Source: Cladocopium goreaui (taxonomy: Eukaryota > Sar > Dinophyceae > Suessiales > Symbiodiniaceae). Taken from it: 64,000 nt of DNA. The notes under the pieces were generated by a model. That model saw only the letters and a list, made by a program, of their open reading frames with translations. It did not search any database and was not told where the DNA came from. The stretch covers positions 506,001 through 570,000 of the forward strand of contig CAMXCT020003179.1 of assembly GCA_947184155.2 (NCBI GenBank), written 5' to 3'. This document shows, piece by piece, positions 44,524 to 54,535 of the stretch. The position numbers were made by a program, and so were the translations under genes. Every line of letters begins with the position of its first letter. Position 1 is the first letter of the stretch.

Positions 44524-45528
44524 CTCGATCAGGACGATGCCCGGGGCTTCATTCGTTACAGCGATCCGGTGGAGGTTTGGATCATCAAGATGTTGAACAA
44601 TCATCCTTACAAGAACCACGTTTAACTGGGATGTTATGATGTTGAAAATCCTTAAGTCCATGTAAAAAAAATGTTTAAGTCACATGAAGTCACATGAAGT
44701 CACATGAAGTCACCTTAAATCGCTTGAAGAAAAGGATTGGATCAAAGATAGCAATGATTGCCATGGTTGCCATTCATGACCGTCATCTCATTGGGATCCA
44801 TTGGGTGAAACTGCCCGAAAATTCGCTGATGAGCAACTTGACACCACAAGTTTGCTGCTTAAATTCCAGATGTTGATGGTTTTGTATGGTTTTGTATGGT
44901 TTTGTGCCATTGTTTATTGCTCAAGTATAAATCTCCAATGGTGTGTTTTCTATTCAAGGTACCCAACACGAAGAAAAACGTTTGAGTGCTATCGTACTTC
45001 CTTCAGTGGTTTCATACTCTATATATGAATAATATAGATTAATATATATATATAATTATATAATTATATATCCTATACCAAGATATACTAATACATACAT
45101 AATAGGTTTCCTACACACTTAGTGTGTCGATGAGTCATGCTTACGTCATCTTGATGGGGTTTCGAACAACGATTCCACTTTAGCCACAAAACTTCTTGGA
45201 TCCTGGATCAAACCCCGATGTTTGATGCTGGAATCCCATATTTTGACTGGCAACATTCTCACATGAAACTCAAACGCCAATGTTTTGAGGAATAAACATG
45301 CGTACATCACATTACATTACATTACATACATACATATATTACATACGTGTATGTATTATATATATATATATGTATGTACGTATATATACGTGTATGCGTA
45401 TATATATATATATATAGATATCCATTATAGTTGTGAAGGGTTCAATCGCCAATTGTTTTCGCATATTTGCAGGTTGACATCGATCAGGCGACGAAGGAAT
45501 ACTCCACGAGCCTTAGCGGCCAGTTGAG
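44524..45528 (+). CDS. Hypothetical protein, two phase-compatible exons
   Basis: Exon 44524-44574 (acceptor TGTAG, donor GTTTGG) reads LDQDDARGFIRYSDPVE. Exon 45473-45528 (acceptor TTTGCAG, donor GTTTGC) reads VDIDQATKEYSTSLSGQLR. Both start in phase 0 and the join is in frame. No domain recognised. The intron contains an AT-rich microsatellite at 45030-45075 and a CATA microsatellite at 45303-45422. Frames near 44040-44240 (SESNSEADVFLMSF) might be earlier exons. Confidence 0.42.
45303..45422. repeat. ACATT/CATA/TA microsatellite
   Basis: ACATT units pass into ATACATA and TATA runs; ends just before exon 45473. Confidence 0.9.
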
Positions 45529-46085
45529 GTTTGCTGCTAGTTGAACCCGTTGGATTTTCTTAGTCAGTTTTCGCTATGTTCAGATAGAGGATTTGTTTTC
45601 TCAATGAATTGGGTTCTTGATGTGTGTTTTCACGCATGTTTTTTAATTGGGAGAACCTTAGAATGTGAATTCACCCTTTGGAATGACCTGCAAACTCCCA
45701 TGTGGAACCATGGATTTGGGCCATGAAACATCATGAGCCGCGCACCGGGCCAGAAGCAGAAATCCAGCAAATTCAAACCAGTATAACATAATATAACTCA
45801 ATGATGCCCCATGTTTGGATTATGAAAAACTGGATTGCGATAATTTCGAACTACTAGCTACTAGCATAACCAACAACTCTGGAGTTGTTGATATATCATT
45901 TCATATCATTTCCATTGATTTCCCATAGTAGATATTAGATATGATTCCCCATGATAGACTCTTTAGACCAGTCGAACTCAACTGGCCCAAATTGGGATCC
46001 ACCTGGGCTCCGCCCGATGGTGTGATCATGGTTGCACCCAGTGTTGAAGCTACTAAGCATAGAAAGATTCTATGAACAATTTGGT
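45529..46085. other. Non-coding stretch, nothing firm
   Basis: An open frame at 45541-45726 directly follows the exon ending 45528 but is AT-rich and unsupported. Repeated TATCATTTCATATCATTTCC at about 45893. Confidence 0.4.
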
Positions 46086-46185
46086 GGTTTCCATAAATGG
46101 GGGTACCCCTAAATCATCCATTTTAGATTGGGACCTTTCCCTTAACCATCCAGCGATCAAGGGGTACCCCCCATTTATGGAAACC
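46086..46185. mobile_element. TIR element family G, complete copy
   Basis: Ends GGTTTCCATAAATGGGGGTA and TACCCCCCATTTATGGAAACC are almost perfect inverted repeats; each continues with a CCCCT/AGGGG pair. 100 bp. The overlapping open frames on both strands result from the palindromic arms. Confidence 0.85.
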
Positions 46186-46713
46186 TCAGGACCATCCTGT
46201 GGATTATCATCGATTATCACCATGGGGTATCCCGACAATTCCAAACAACCAATCCAAACTGCCACTTAACCACTGAACCACTGGTTGACAGAAAAGATGC
46301 AAAGCTGCTGAAAGTCACTCAGATGTGATGACTTTGACAGTGGTTGATCCTGGGATTTCCAGCAGTGGATATGTAAAATCATGTAAAATCACACGCCAAC
46401 CACCAGTAGTAAGTAACATATGTTCATGTGATGTTTTGTTATTGCTCATTTGGGGGTTATGCTCGTGTATATCCAATTTTGTGTCTTACAATATTTTTGG
46501 ACACACATACACGCGCAATGTACATCCCCTAAATCTAAATGGAACCTAAGAAGGTATATCGCAAAGATGACTTTGGTGATGGACATTGCCTAATTGTTGT
46601 GTTCTACGTTGAATTTCAAGAGTGTAATGCACAAAAAAGATATTGGATATCCCGTCAAATCAGGCTTAGTCATCATTTTCCCATGAAATTGCTATGCATC
46701 CCACATCCCACAG

Positions 46714-49456
46714 CTGAGGTATTCCTATGATGCCCAGCCCTCGGGGAACCTCTTCTATTCACCCCATGCAGCCACGAGCAACGTGGCACCGGCCACTTAC
46801 GGAGTCCCAAGCGCAGCAAGCATCTCGAGCACAGTGACTCGTTTGGATTGGATGATTGGACACGGTCAGGATTTCTTTGTCGATGTGAACTATTTAAGGT
46901 GAATGGGTTAATGGCATGTGTATAACATTATATATATAGCATTATATAAAACTATACACCCAGTGGTAATTTGACATAGCTATTGAAAATAACCAGTTAT
47001 AATCATTTATAGTTGATTTACCCACAAAATGGTGATAGAATACGGTGGTATAAACCATCACCCAATTTCACCATAAATCACCATTTTTATAGGTGGTATA
47101 AACTAACCATTCCCAAACTGGGTGGTTTATGGCATGGTTTTACCACTAATTACCCCTGTGGGATGATGTAAAGTGAAACCATGAATATTACTTGGGATAA
47201 TTATAAATGGTGAATAAATGTTAAAGTGTGATTATTAATGGTGATGAATGATCATTGATGATTGATGAAAAGTGATGAAATACTGTGATAAACCCAATGC
47301 TATAGTCACCATCCTATAACGGTTTATGAAATTGGGAGCCCTAGCAATGAAATTGGGAGTGAAATGACCCCCAAATAGAATGATGTTTGTGGGATGGTTT
47401 GGAGTATAACGTAAGCCGCAGAAGCCGAGGAAACCGTGTGGCACCAGGATTTGAGTTCCATGATAGTACTACCCTTTGGTAAACGTTTACCAAAAACCTA
47501 TGGAAAGATCCACTATTTTTAATGGGTCAATCCACTATTTCGGCGGGGCCATTTTCAATAGTTAGTTGTATGTTTATCAGAGGGTACTTCATATTTCCAG
47601 GTTTCACACTTTTAGGCATTGTGGTTGTTGGTTAATCATCAAGAACAGGAATGGTTAATCATCAATCTATGTGTAATGGGATTGATATTGATATACTAAG
47701 TACGTTTGGATTCCATGAACTGGGATTGATGACCATAAACTATATAATTATATATAATTATCATTTGTTGACAATGACACATATAGAGATATAGATGGAT
47801 ATCGCATTATACCTATTAAGTACATTCAATTCATTTATGTCTCATTATGTGTTGAAAAATGGTGACCTTCGGCTGTCATGCTTGATTGCCAGAGAGTAAA
47901 TGCCTACTACGATAAGCGGCCTGTTGTTTTTTGTGACATCAGGATGGTGGCCGATTCAAGCAGATTGCCACACTTGCGCACTGTTTAGCCTTTCAAAAAA
48001 GCATACCATCAGTGCAAGGCTTTTCCACGGTCAAGTCTAAGGCCAGTCTAGGGCAATGGAAATCCCTAAATTGAGGATTGTCCATTGGTGAGATGGACTG
48101 AGGGGTGCTGCTAGATAGGGATGTTTCCCCGTACCCCAAAATCCCAAAACAGAGTCGTTGTTCACTGTGCACATAGCCCACTGCCGAGGTTTCGAAGAGG
48201 GTCAGAAATACCTTAAATTGTACATTTATATATATACACATATATCTCTAGGATATTGGTTCTAATTTGTTCCTTCTATAGGTTCATTTTTTGGTGAATA
48301 CAAATTGTATACTTGTGAGATATGACTACATCAACCCGTGACTCCTGAAGTGTTTGTCTACTTTTTTGACATAGTGGGTCAGAGGTTGGCCATGAAAGCT
48401 TTGGGTGTGCTCAACATTGCAGGCCCAATGTGTTTTTTTGTGTGTTATTCAATTTTTAATAAATTGCCCAATGCACTGCAGTTTGGCAGAATGTTGGGGT
48501 CAAGATACCCTCGTCGTCAAAGCTCACCGGTGCCCAGGCGGCGAGTTCAAAACGATGCATCCTTTGCAACCCGTGTGGTCCTTAGAAGGGGATCGAGGCT
48601 GAAGATGGTGGTATCTTGATGTATATTGGGTCTATGAGACGGTACCCTCCGGTATTTTAACATAGCCATTGAAAATGGCCCAGTCGAAATAGTGGATTTA
48701 CCCAGCTATAAAATGGTGGATCTTTCCATAGTTATGTGACAGTTTACCAGAGGGTATACCAAACCTTATGGTGATATGTTAAAGTATTCTCATATATATA
48801 TATACATAATGGTGGAATATGGTGAAAACATATTGAGTATTGAGTATATTGGTATACCACACTTTAGCAAACACATAATTTAAATGAGGGACATGATGAA
48901 CAAAAAAAATATATGAATATGATGATCATCATGGGGATGATGGTGACTATGAAGATGACGACAAAAAGGATGGTCAAAGGAAGTTTGGAGCTTTCGCAAT
49001 GCCCTCTGCAAATTTCAGTCAAACCTCAAACAAATGCTTCAAAAACGTTCTCCCCGTGGTAATTTGCGCCTTTTCTTTTGGAATTCCCTAGATAAATGTT
49101 GCTTTTCTTTTGGCCATAGTTGGACAGATAGACTATATAGACAAAATAGAATAAGCAACTCGAAATAGCTCCAGAAGTTGACTCTTACTAACTTCTGGCT
49201 ATCTAAGATTAGCCTAATGTATCAGAATGTAAGGCTATAGGCTATATCTCTTAAACTAACCTTATGGCTATGTCTCTTATTAGCATTTATTAGCCTAATA
49301 TACCTTAACTTTTCACTTGTTTTTTCCCTATCACCGGGCGCCAGGAATCAATGCACCTTGGACTACAGCGGCAAGGGCGCATGGACCTCATGCCCAGCCT
49401 CGCAGAAATACTTCTCCGAGGCACATTGCAAATGTGTGACGTGGCTGCACCCAACG
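46714..49456 (+). CDS. Hypothetical Tyr/Ser- and Cys-rich protein, two exons
   Basis: Exon 46714-46898 follows acceptor CCACAG and ends at canonical donor GTGAAT. Its 61 codons are open: LRYSYDAQPSGNLFYSPHAA, TSNVAPATYGVPSAASISST, VTRLDWMIGHGQDFFVDVNY. It ends in phase 2 and joins in frame with 49345-49456 (acceptor CGCCAG, donor GTGTTC): NQCTLDYSGKGAWTSCPASQ, KYFSEAHCKCVTWLHP. The second exon holds four Cys (C, C, CxC) and three Trp or Tyr, suggesting a small disulphide-rich or metal-binding module. I recognise neither half. A second open frame exists in exon 2 (LQRQGRMDLMPSLAEILLRG), but it does not fit the phase. The intron is full of TIR element copies. Confidence 0.52.
46963..47150 (-). 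repeat. Mixed family B fragment and family C reverse copy
   Basis: 46966-47010 has GTGGTAATTTGACATAGC and TATTGAAAAT (family B left arm). 47030-47150 has GATTTACCCACAAAATGG, then AGGTGGTATAAACTAACC and CTGGGTGGTTTATGGCATGG with TTTTACCAC, the reverse complement of the family C copy at 6632. Confidence 0.6.
47470..47586. mobile_element. TIR element family B, complete copy
   Basis: Left TACCCTTTGGTAAACGTTTA, right ATGTTTATCAGAGGGTA, 117 bp, with the internal TCCACTATTT twice. Confidence 0.72.
47870..47900. repeat. Family B right-end fragment
   Basis: TGTCATGCTTGATTGCCAGA followed by GAGTA matches the right TIR of the long-armed type of family B (compare 28331-28453). Confidence 0.4.
48338..48620 (+). 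CDS. Possible exon region, unassigned
   Basis: A GC-richer patch after CACTGCAG (about 48481) is open in several frames, one reading FGRMLGSRYPRRQSSPVPRR, another WQNVGVKIPSSSKLTGAQAA up to a stop. No phase link to the neighbouring exons can be shown. Confidence 0.25.
48643..48756. mobile_element. TIR element family B, complete copy
   Basis: Left TACCCTCCGGTATTTTAACA with TAGCCATTGAAAAT; right CATAGTTATGTGACAG with TTTACCAGAGGGTA. 114 bp. Confidence 0.85.
48757..49344. other. Intron sequence, nothing recognised
   Basis: AT-rich with ATGATGAT repeats near 48915-48950 and TTATTAGCCTAAT repeats near 49200-49310. Confidence 0.45.
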
Positions 49457-50075
49457 GTGTTCGGTTTGGGAGGCTTCCAACTGGATTGGATGTTTAGTAC
49501 AAATAAACATTTAGCACATAAGATAGTTATATAGATAATATATATATATACTATAATTATGTGTATCTATATAATTATATAGACACATTAATTATGTGTA
49601 TATATATGTATATATATAAACCAACTGAATTGGATATAGTTCGATATTTCGTATAACTGATTTGTTTGCTATATAAAGTGGACTATTTAGTAATGAAAAT
49701 TGCAGGGTATCGAGGCTTGGCCAGAGGTACATTGAATCCCTCCGGAAGATGAAATATGGTGGATTGGATGCAATCCTGCACCAGCTAATAGGTGTTAAAC
49801 ATCCCATTGTTTATAGGTTTTCAACCATCCGGTTGGTGATGCGGGATTTCTTCCATCCACCGTAGGTTAGGGGTTACCAGGGTCACCGAAATTCTGAAAA
49901 ACTCAAATGTGATTGTCCTATCCACAAGTATTTTTCCATTGCTAGATTTTATTTACACGCAGAAAAAACAATGTTGCGCCCAACAAAATGAGAAATCAGA
50001 CGCATTTGCACGCCAAACACATTTTTTGACCTGTAGTAATATGACTTCATATGGCCATGGAAAATTACGAATTTG
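49457..50075. other. Non-coding stretch, nothing recognised
   Basis: TA and ATTATGTGTATA repeats at 49530-49615, otherwise plain sequence. Confidence 0.45.
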
Positions 50076-50304
50076 TACCCTCTGGTAATTTAACATAGCT
50101 ATCGAAAATTACAAATTTAGTTCGTTGATTTACCTATGAAAGATTGTGATTTTCCAGTTCGCAAACTGTAAACTGGTTGGTGGTGTGGAACATTTTTTAT
50201 TTTTCCATATATTGGGAATGTCATCATCCCAAGTGACAAACTCCATCATTTTTCAGAGGGGTTTTGCTCAAAACCACCAACCAGTAAATGTTTACCAGAA
50301 GGTA
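50076..50304. mobile_element. TIR element family B interrupted by a family A copy
   Basis: Left end TACCCTCTGGTAATTTAACA at 50076 and right end AAATGTTTACCAGAAGGTA at 50304 form a family B element whose right arm is separated from the rest by a complete family A copy (50173-50284). A nested insertion: A is younger than this B copy. Confidence 0.8.
50173..50284 (+). mobile_element. TIR element family A, complete copy nested in B
   Basis: Ends CTGGTTGGTGGTGTGGAACA and AAAACCACCAACCAG; interior CATATATTGGGAATGTCATC and CATTTTTCAGAGGGGTTTTG. The flanking TAAA/TAAA bases (GTAAA left, TAAA right) may be a target duplication. Confidence 0.88.
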
Positions 50305-53179
50305 AATGATTTCCCTTGGAAATGGCCATTGAAGCCATGGCAAACTGGCAAGAATCAGCAGTCACATGGAACTCCGGAGGTCCCCGGCGCTGAGGTCAGC
50401 AGTTGCTCTGATCCCTCCGGTCATGTGCCGACCTGCAGCAGCCTGACATATCGATGGGATCATGGGGTCATGAGTCATAAGTCATCAGCAATAGGGAGTT
50501 TTTATTGTGATCTTTGTTCATATTTTATCATTTTTTTATGGATCTGTTGGAGAATGTACTAATTAATATTGTATTTGGATATGTTTGAAAATGGGATATA
50601 CTCCCAAATGGCCGATTTTTAGGTGAGAAAATGATGAACCAGCCGATGCCATGTCCAAGGAAACACTCCCTATCTGAACCTGAGGGGTACCCTATCGGAC
50701 CAAGCCATGCTTGAGCCATCAAATCCCGGAGCTGGATGCAGTTCAATCCATTGATGAAAGGGACCGGTAGACAATAGGGATATTGCTACTGTAGGGCCGT
50801 AGTGCCCCTACGCCTTAGGCTGCAGGTCAGGCAGAGATGTTTTTCTTTGATAATTTCCAGCTGTTCAATTTTCCTCTTGGGGGATTGCCATCATTCCCAC
50901 CGTGGAGGTTACTATGGTAGTACAACCCGGTTTGCTCAACCCGGTTTGCTGAAGGGTACTGGTTCTGTTGCAGTGCTCACTGAGATTTGTGCGAGAACTG
51001 CTACACCAAAGCATGCCTGATTGACGGTGGCTCGAACGCAGATGTTAATACATGGTGGGCGTTTGGAGAGTAGTCATGTTCCCAGCATTCGACAGCCGTG
51101 TGGCTGATTTCGGTTCATTGATCCGCCCCAATGATTGAGGTTGTTTATTAACCCTTAGAATCGTGGTTCTTGGTGATTCACAATATTAAGGATGTTGAGA
51201 TGTATTGGTTTACTAGATTATGAACAGTTGTGAACCATTATGAACCCCACATGTGGTCAACCCTCATGGTAGATATTCAGAACCCTTCTTTGTTGGTGGT
51301 TAATACTCCCTCATGTTATTCGTTGACCTTTTGGGATACATTTATAATCACACGTACGTGTATATATATAATAGTGTATAATTATATATATATATATATA
51401 CATATTGCATGTAGTATATGTGTATATGAATATATATATATATGATTATGTATTTGATCATCAATTTTGGATGGTTGATAATTTTGACACCACCATTCTG
51501 AAACTTTTTGTTGTCTTGAGAAAACAGCTCACAGAACTAGGTCGCTATTTGCAGTGCGGGTACCTTGGTTGCAACGGAAACGCGGTGCTGGATCCTATCT
51601 GGCCTTGAGATTAACGTGCCGAATCTTGACGTGTGCAGTGTATGCCAAAGGTTAGCAGTAAGTAGATGCTGGTCGAGCATATTACTACTACATCACTACA
51701 TGCTATGTGTTTTTCAGATCAGAGTTACAGAGTAGCAGTTTGTCAACTCCAGGAGATAGATAAAATCAAGCAACTGAGTAGTGGCACACATGCAAAAGTT
51801 CAAGGGCCCAGATGACTCGTCCAAGTTCACTATGGGCCCATCAAGGATGAACAATGCAGTAGCATAACAGCCTGGAGAGTTGCACCGGACCAAGGGCGGC
51901 TACACCCTACTGGGAGCCAAACAAGAAGCAGCTGAGATGCAGGGTTCATTGTTTTTTGTGTGTTTTTTGCTAAACATAAAATGCTGTTTATATCTTACTG
52001 TAAATAGTTTACATTGAAGGTCTGAACTGACGGGTTCTTGCTTGATGGTTCTTGCACATTTCTCTAAAACTACTATTTCCGAAAAGGGTGCGTTCGGTTT
52101 GGAAATCGTGGAAAAAGTCGTGAGCATTGACAGCGCACTCAAATTGGGGGATGACATCCATTTCGAATCACCACCGCAGGGAATCAGTCGAACCATGAAT
52201 GAATGATCATTGGTGAAGATAGATCAAAGCATTCGAAGCAGGATTCATATGTGGAAGAAAGGGAGAGAAATCAGGAAGAAATTAGAAATAAAATCAAAGC
52301 GGATCACCCCAAGTGATAATTACTGATTGTTATCTTTCTTTCGGACCAGGTCTTGCTCAACTACTTGGAAGAACATCCCCATTGACCGTCAAAGGGGTTC
52401 GAAAGGAGTCTCCCTACACGGGGTCAAATTCTGCTGTGGAATCACTTACTGATTTTCGCTGTGATGCTACTCTCTCAGTGATGAGACAACCAACGTGATG
52501 AAGCCCATACCATCCCATACCCATAAGCGTTAGTTTCAAAACAGCTGTTTGTTGAATGTTTAAGTGCTAGTAAATGTGAAATGATTTCAACAACTGAAGT
52601 CATCCATAAGGTTAGTTGTGCGTCAAAGGGGCTGTATTTGTCGTTATTCATGTGCCATTTGCTTAAGTTGATGATATTCCCATGTGAAGTGGGTTATAAC
52701 CCTGGTTACAAGTACAGCAGGCAAAGAGAGGCAATATTTTCAGTTAAAAACGGGTTGAACCAGCCCACTTACTGCAGTGAACCAAGTACGCAAACATCAA
52801 ACACCTCATCGATACACGTCTAAGGTTCATTTTGTTGTCGTTAAACCCATCAAACAATAACAGTTTCTATTACAAAACACAATGTATTATGATGTGTAAT
52901 TCCTACAATCATCTCTTATAATAGTCATTGTATTGATTCATCCAATAGTTGTGATATATTATTTATAGTTGTTTTTTTCTCTATTTAGCATATGATAGTT
53001 GTGATATTATGTTTAATTGTACGTCAAACTATTGTGATATATTGCAGACATTGACATATTTAGCTAATATGTTAATTATGTTCAACTATCTATTTAGATC
53101 TACTAATATAACTATTTAACTATAGTCTTTCTTAAATGCATATTTATCAAACAGAAAGCGCCTGTTTTTTTACCCCTAG
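50305..53179. other. Long stretch with weak exon-like pieces only
   Basis: Pieces that might be exons: 50345-50450 (HGTPEVPGAEVSSCSDPSG), 51715-51760 after TTTTTCAG, and 52350-52385 after GACCAG (VLLNYLEEHPH then stop). A minus-strand frame at 51900-52196 is open but unassigned. ATAT runs at 51360-51445. Nothing firm. Confidence 0.35.
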
Positions 53180-53245
53180 GACCTGTGCCAGCTTGTGCCA
53201 ACCTCCTCCGGGACCTTCGCCGTCGCCGTGCGCCGATCATGTTTG
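53180..53245 (+). CDS. Candidate small Pro/Cys-rich exon
   Basis: Acceptor TACCCCTAG ends at 53179 after a T-rich tract; donor GTGCAT begins at 53246. All three frames are open (TCASLCQPPPGPSPSPCADH, DLCQLVPTSSGTFAVAVRRS, or PVPACANLLRDLRRRRAPIM), so only the location is supported. Confidence 0.35.
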
Positions 53246-53289
53246 GTGCATTTTTGTGCCTGGGATTGGGGGGGTTGAACATGGTTTAG

Positions 53290-53605
53290 CCAAAAAACAA
53301 ATGTAAATATATAATAATATAATATATATATATATATAATATACATATTATAGATTATTATAATAGATTATATAGATTTTATAGATTATATAGATTATAC
53401 ATATTATATAGACTGTATAGATTATACAGGTTATATAGATTATATAGATTGTATAGATTATATAGATTGTATAGATTATATAGATTATATAGATTATATA
53501 GGTTATGTGTATGATTATATAGGTTGTGTGTATGATTATACAGGTTGTGTGTATGACTATATAGATTATATTGATTATATTGATTATATTGATTATGTGT
53601 ATGAT
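53290..53605. repeat. 9 bp tandem repeat (TATAGATTA)
   Basis: Starts with AT runs, then TATAGATTA/TATAGATTG units for about 170 bp, then GTGTATGATTATATAGGTT and TATATTGAT variants. The unit length of nine keeps a minus-strand frame open (Tyr-Asn-Leu repeats), which is not a gene. Confidence 0.94.
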
Positions 53606-54006
53606 TATGCAGGATTATGTAGATTTGATACGCTGTGCGCAGCAATTTGACCACCGGAAATTGGCAGTAAGGCAACAAAGATGGGGATTTGACTTCGAAA
53701 GACTGGGAGTTGAACCAACATGCACAAGAACTATAACGTACAAAATCGGAGTTCCTCATGCATATACAAATCTACGAAGGAAAACAGGATTTCACTAACA
53801 TAAATTCAGGTTCAGCATACTTAACATCGATACATCGGATTTAAGCAGGATTTAATCAACAATGAATAGAATCAGGAGCTTGTAGACCAAGGTTATGGGG
53901 ATGAAAACCCTCTCCAAAGGGGTTTTATCCCCGATGGATGGATAATATATGGTTAATAATTAATATGTATTAATATGTTATAAGTCAACCATAGATGGCC
54001 ATGTTC

Positions 54007-54034
54007 AGTAACAAACTGTTAAGTTAACCAGAGG
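54007..54034. repeat. Family B right-end fragment
   Basis: ACTGTTAAGTTAACCAGAGG is a worn right TIR of family B. Confidence 0.4.
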
Positions 54035-54197
54035 CTAGTTCTTGTTGGCGGAAGTGAATCGATTCACCCTTCGGGATAAGCTGAGGCGATGTTAGTATCC
54101 TGGTTGCGTGGCAAAATGGACCAACATAAGACAGAATAGTTATATAATATTATACTGATAGTATATAATTGGCAAAATCATCTATCAATTGGATATT

Positions 54198-54290
54198 TGG
54201 TTGGTGGTTTAGAACTTTTTTTCCATATAATTATTGGGAATAATCATCCCAACTGACTAATATGTTTCAGAGGGGTAACTTATTATAGGG
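54198..54290 (+). mobile_element. TIR element family A, right end lost
   Basis: Starts TTGGTTGGTGGTTTAGAACT, keeps ATAATCATCCCAACTGACTA and TGTTTCAGAGGGGTAAC, then diverges before the right terminus. Confidence 0.7.
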
Positions 54291-54401
54291 GGTACCAGTT
54301 CCAACAATATATATTTATCGCTATGTTGGGGTGACCCATCGCAATTGGTAGTCAGGGTTGAATACATTAGTCCGGTGATATGAATTACCATGGCCCTAGA
54401 T

Positions 54402-54499
54402 ACCCATAGGATCCATGTATGCTATATATATGGTAACATGGATCCCATCAATATACCCCAAATGTTAGCATGCATACCAGCACCATGGATCCTATGGGA
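54402..54499 (+). mobile_element. TIR element family E, complete copy
   Basis: Ends ACCCATAGGATCCATG and CATGGATCCTATGGGAT are perfect inverted repeats around a BamHI-type GGATCC. The interior has ATCCCATCAATATACCCC. 98 bp. Confidence 0.82.
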
Positions 54500-54535
54500 T
54501 ATACAACAGGTGCATAAAACATCATAAAACTCTAG

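Noticed and set aside
51900-52196. Minus-strand 98-codon frame
   Set aside because: Open but without motif, splice signal or composition change; opposite to the host genes.
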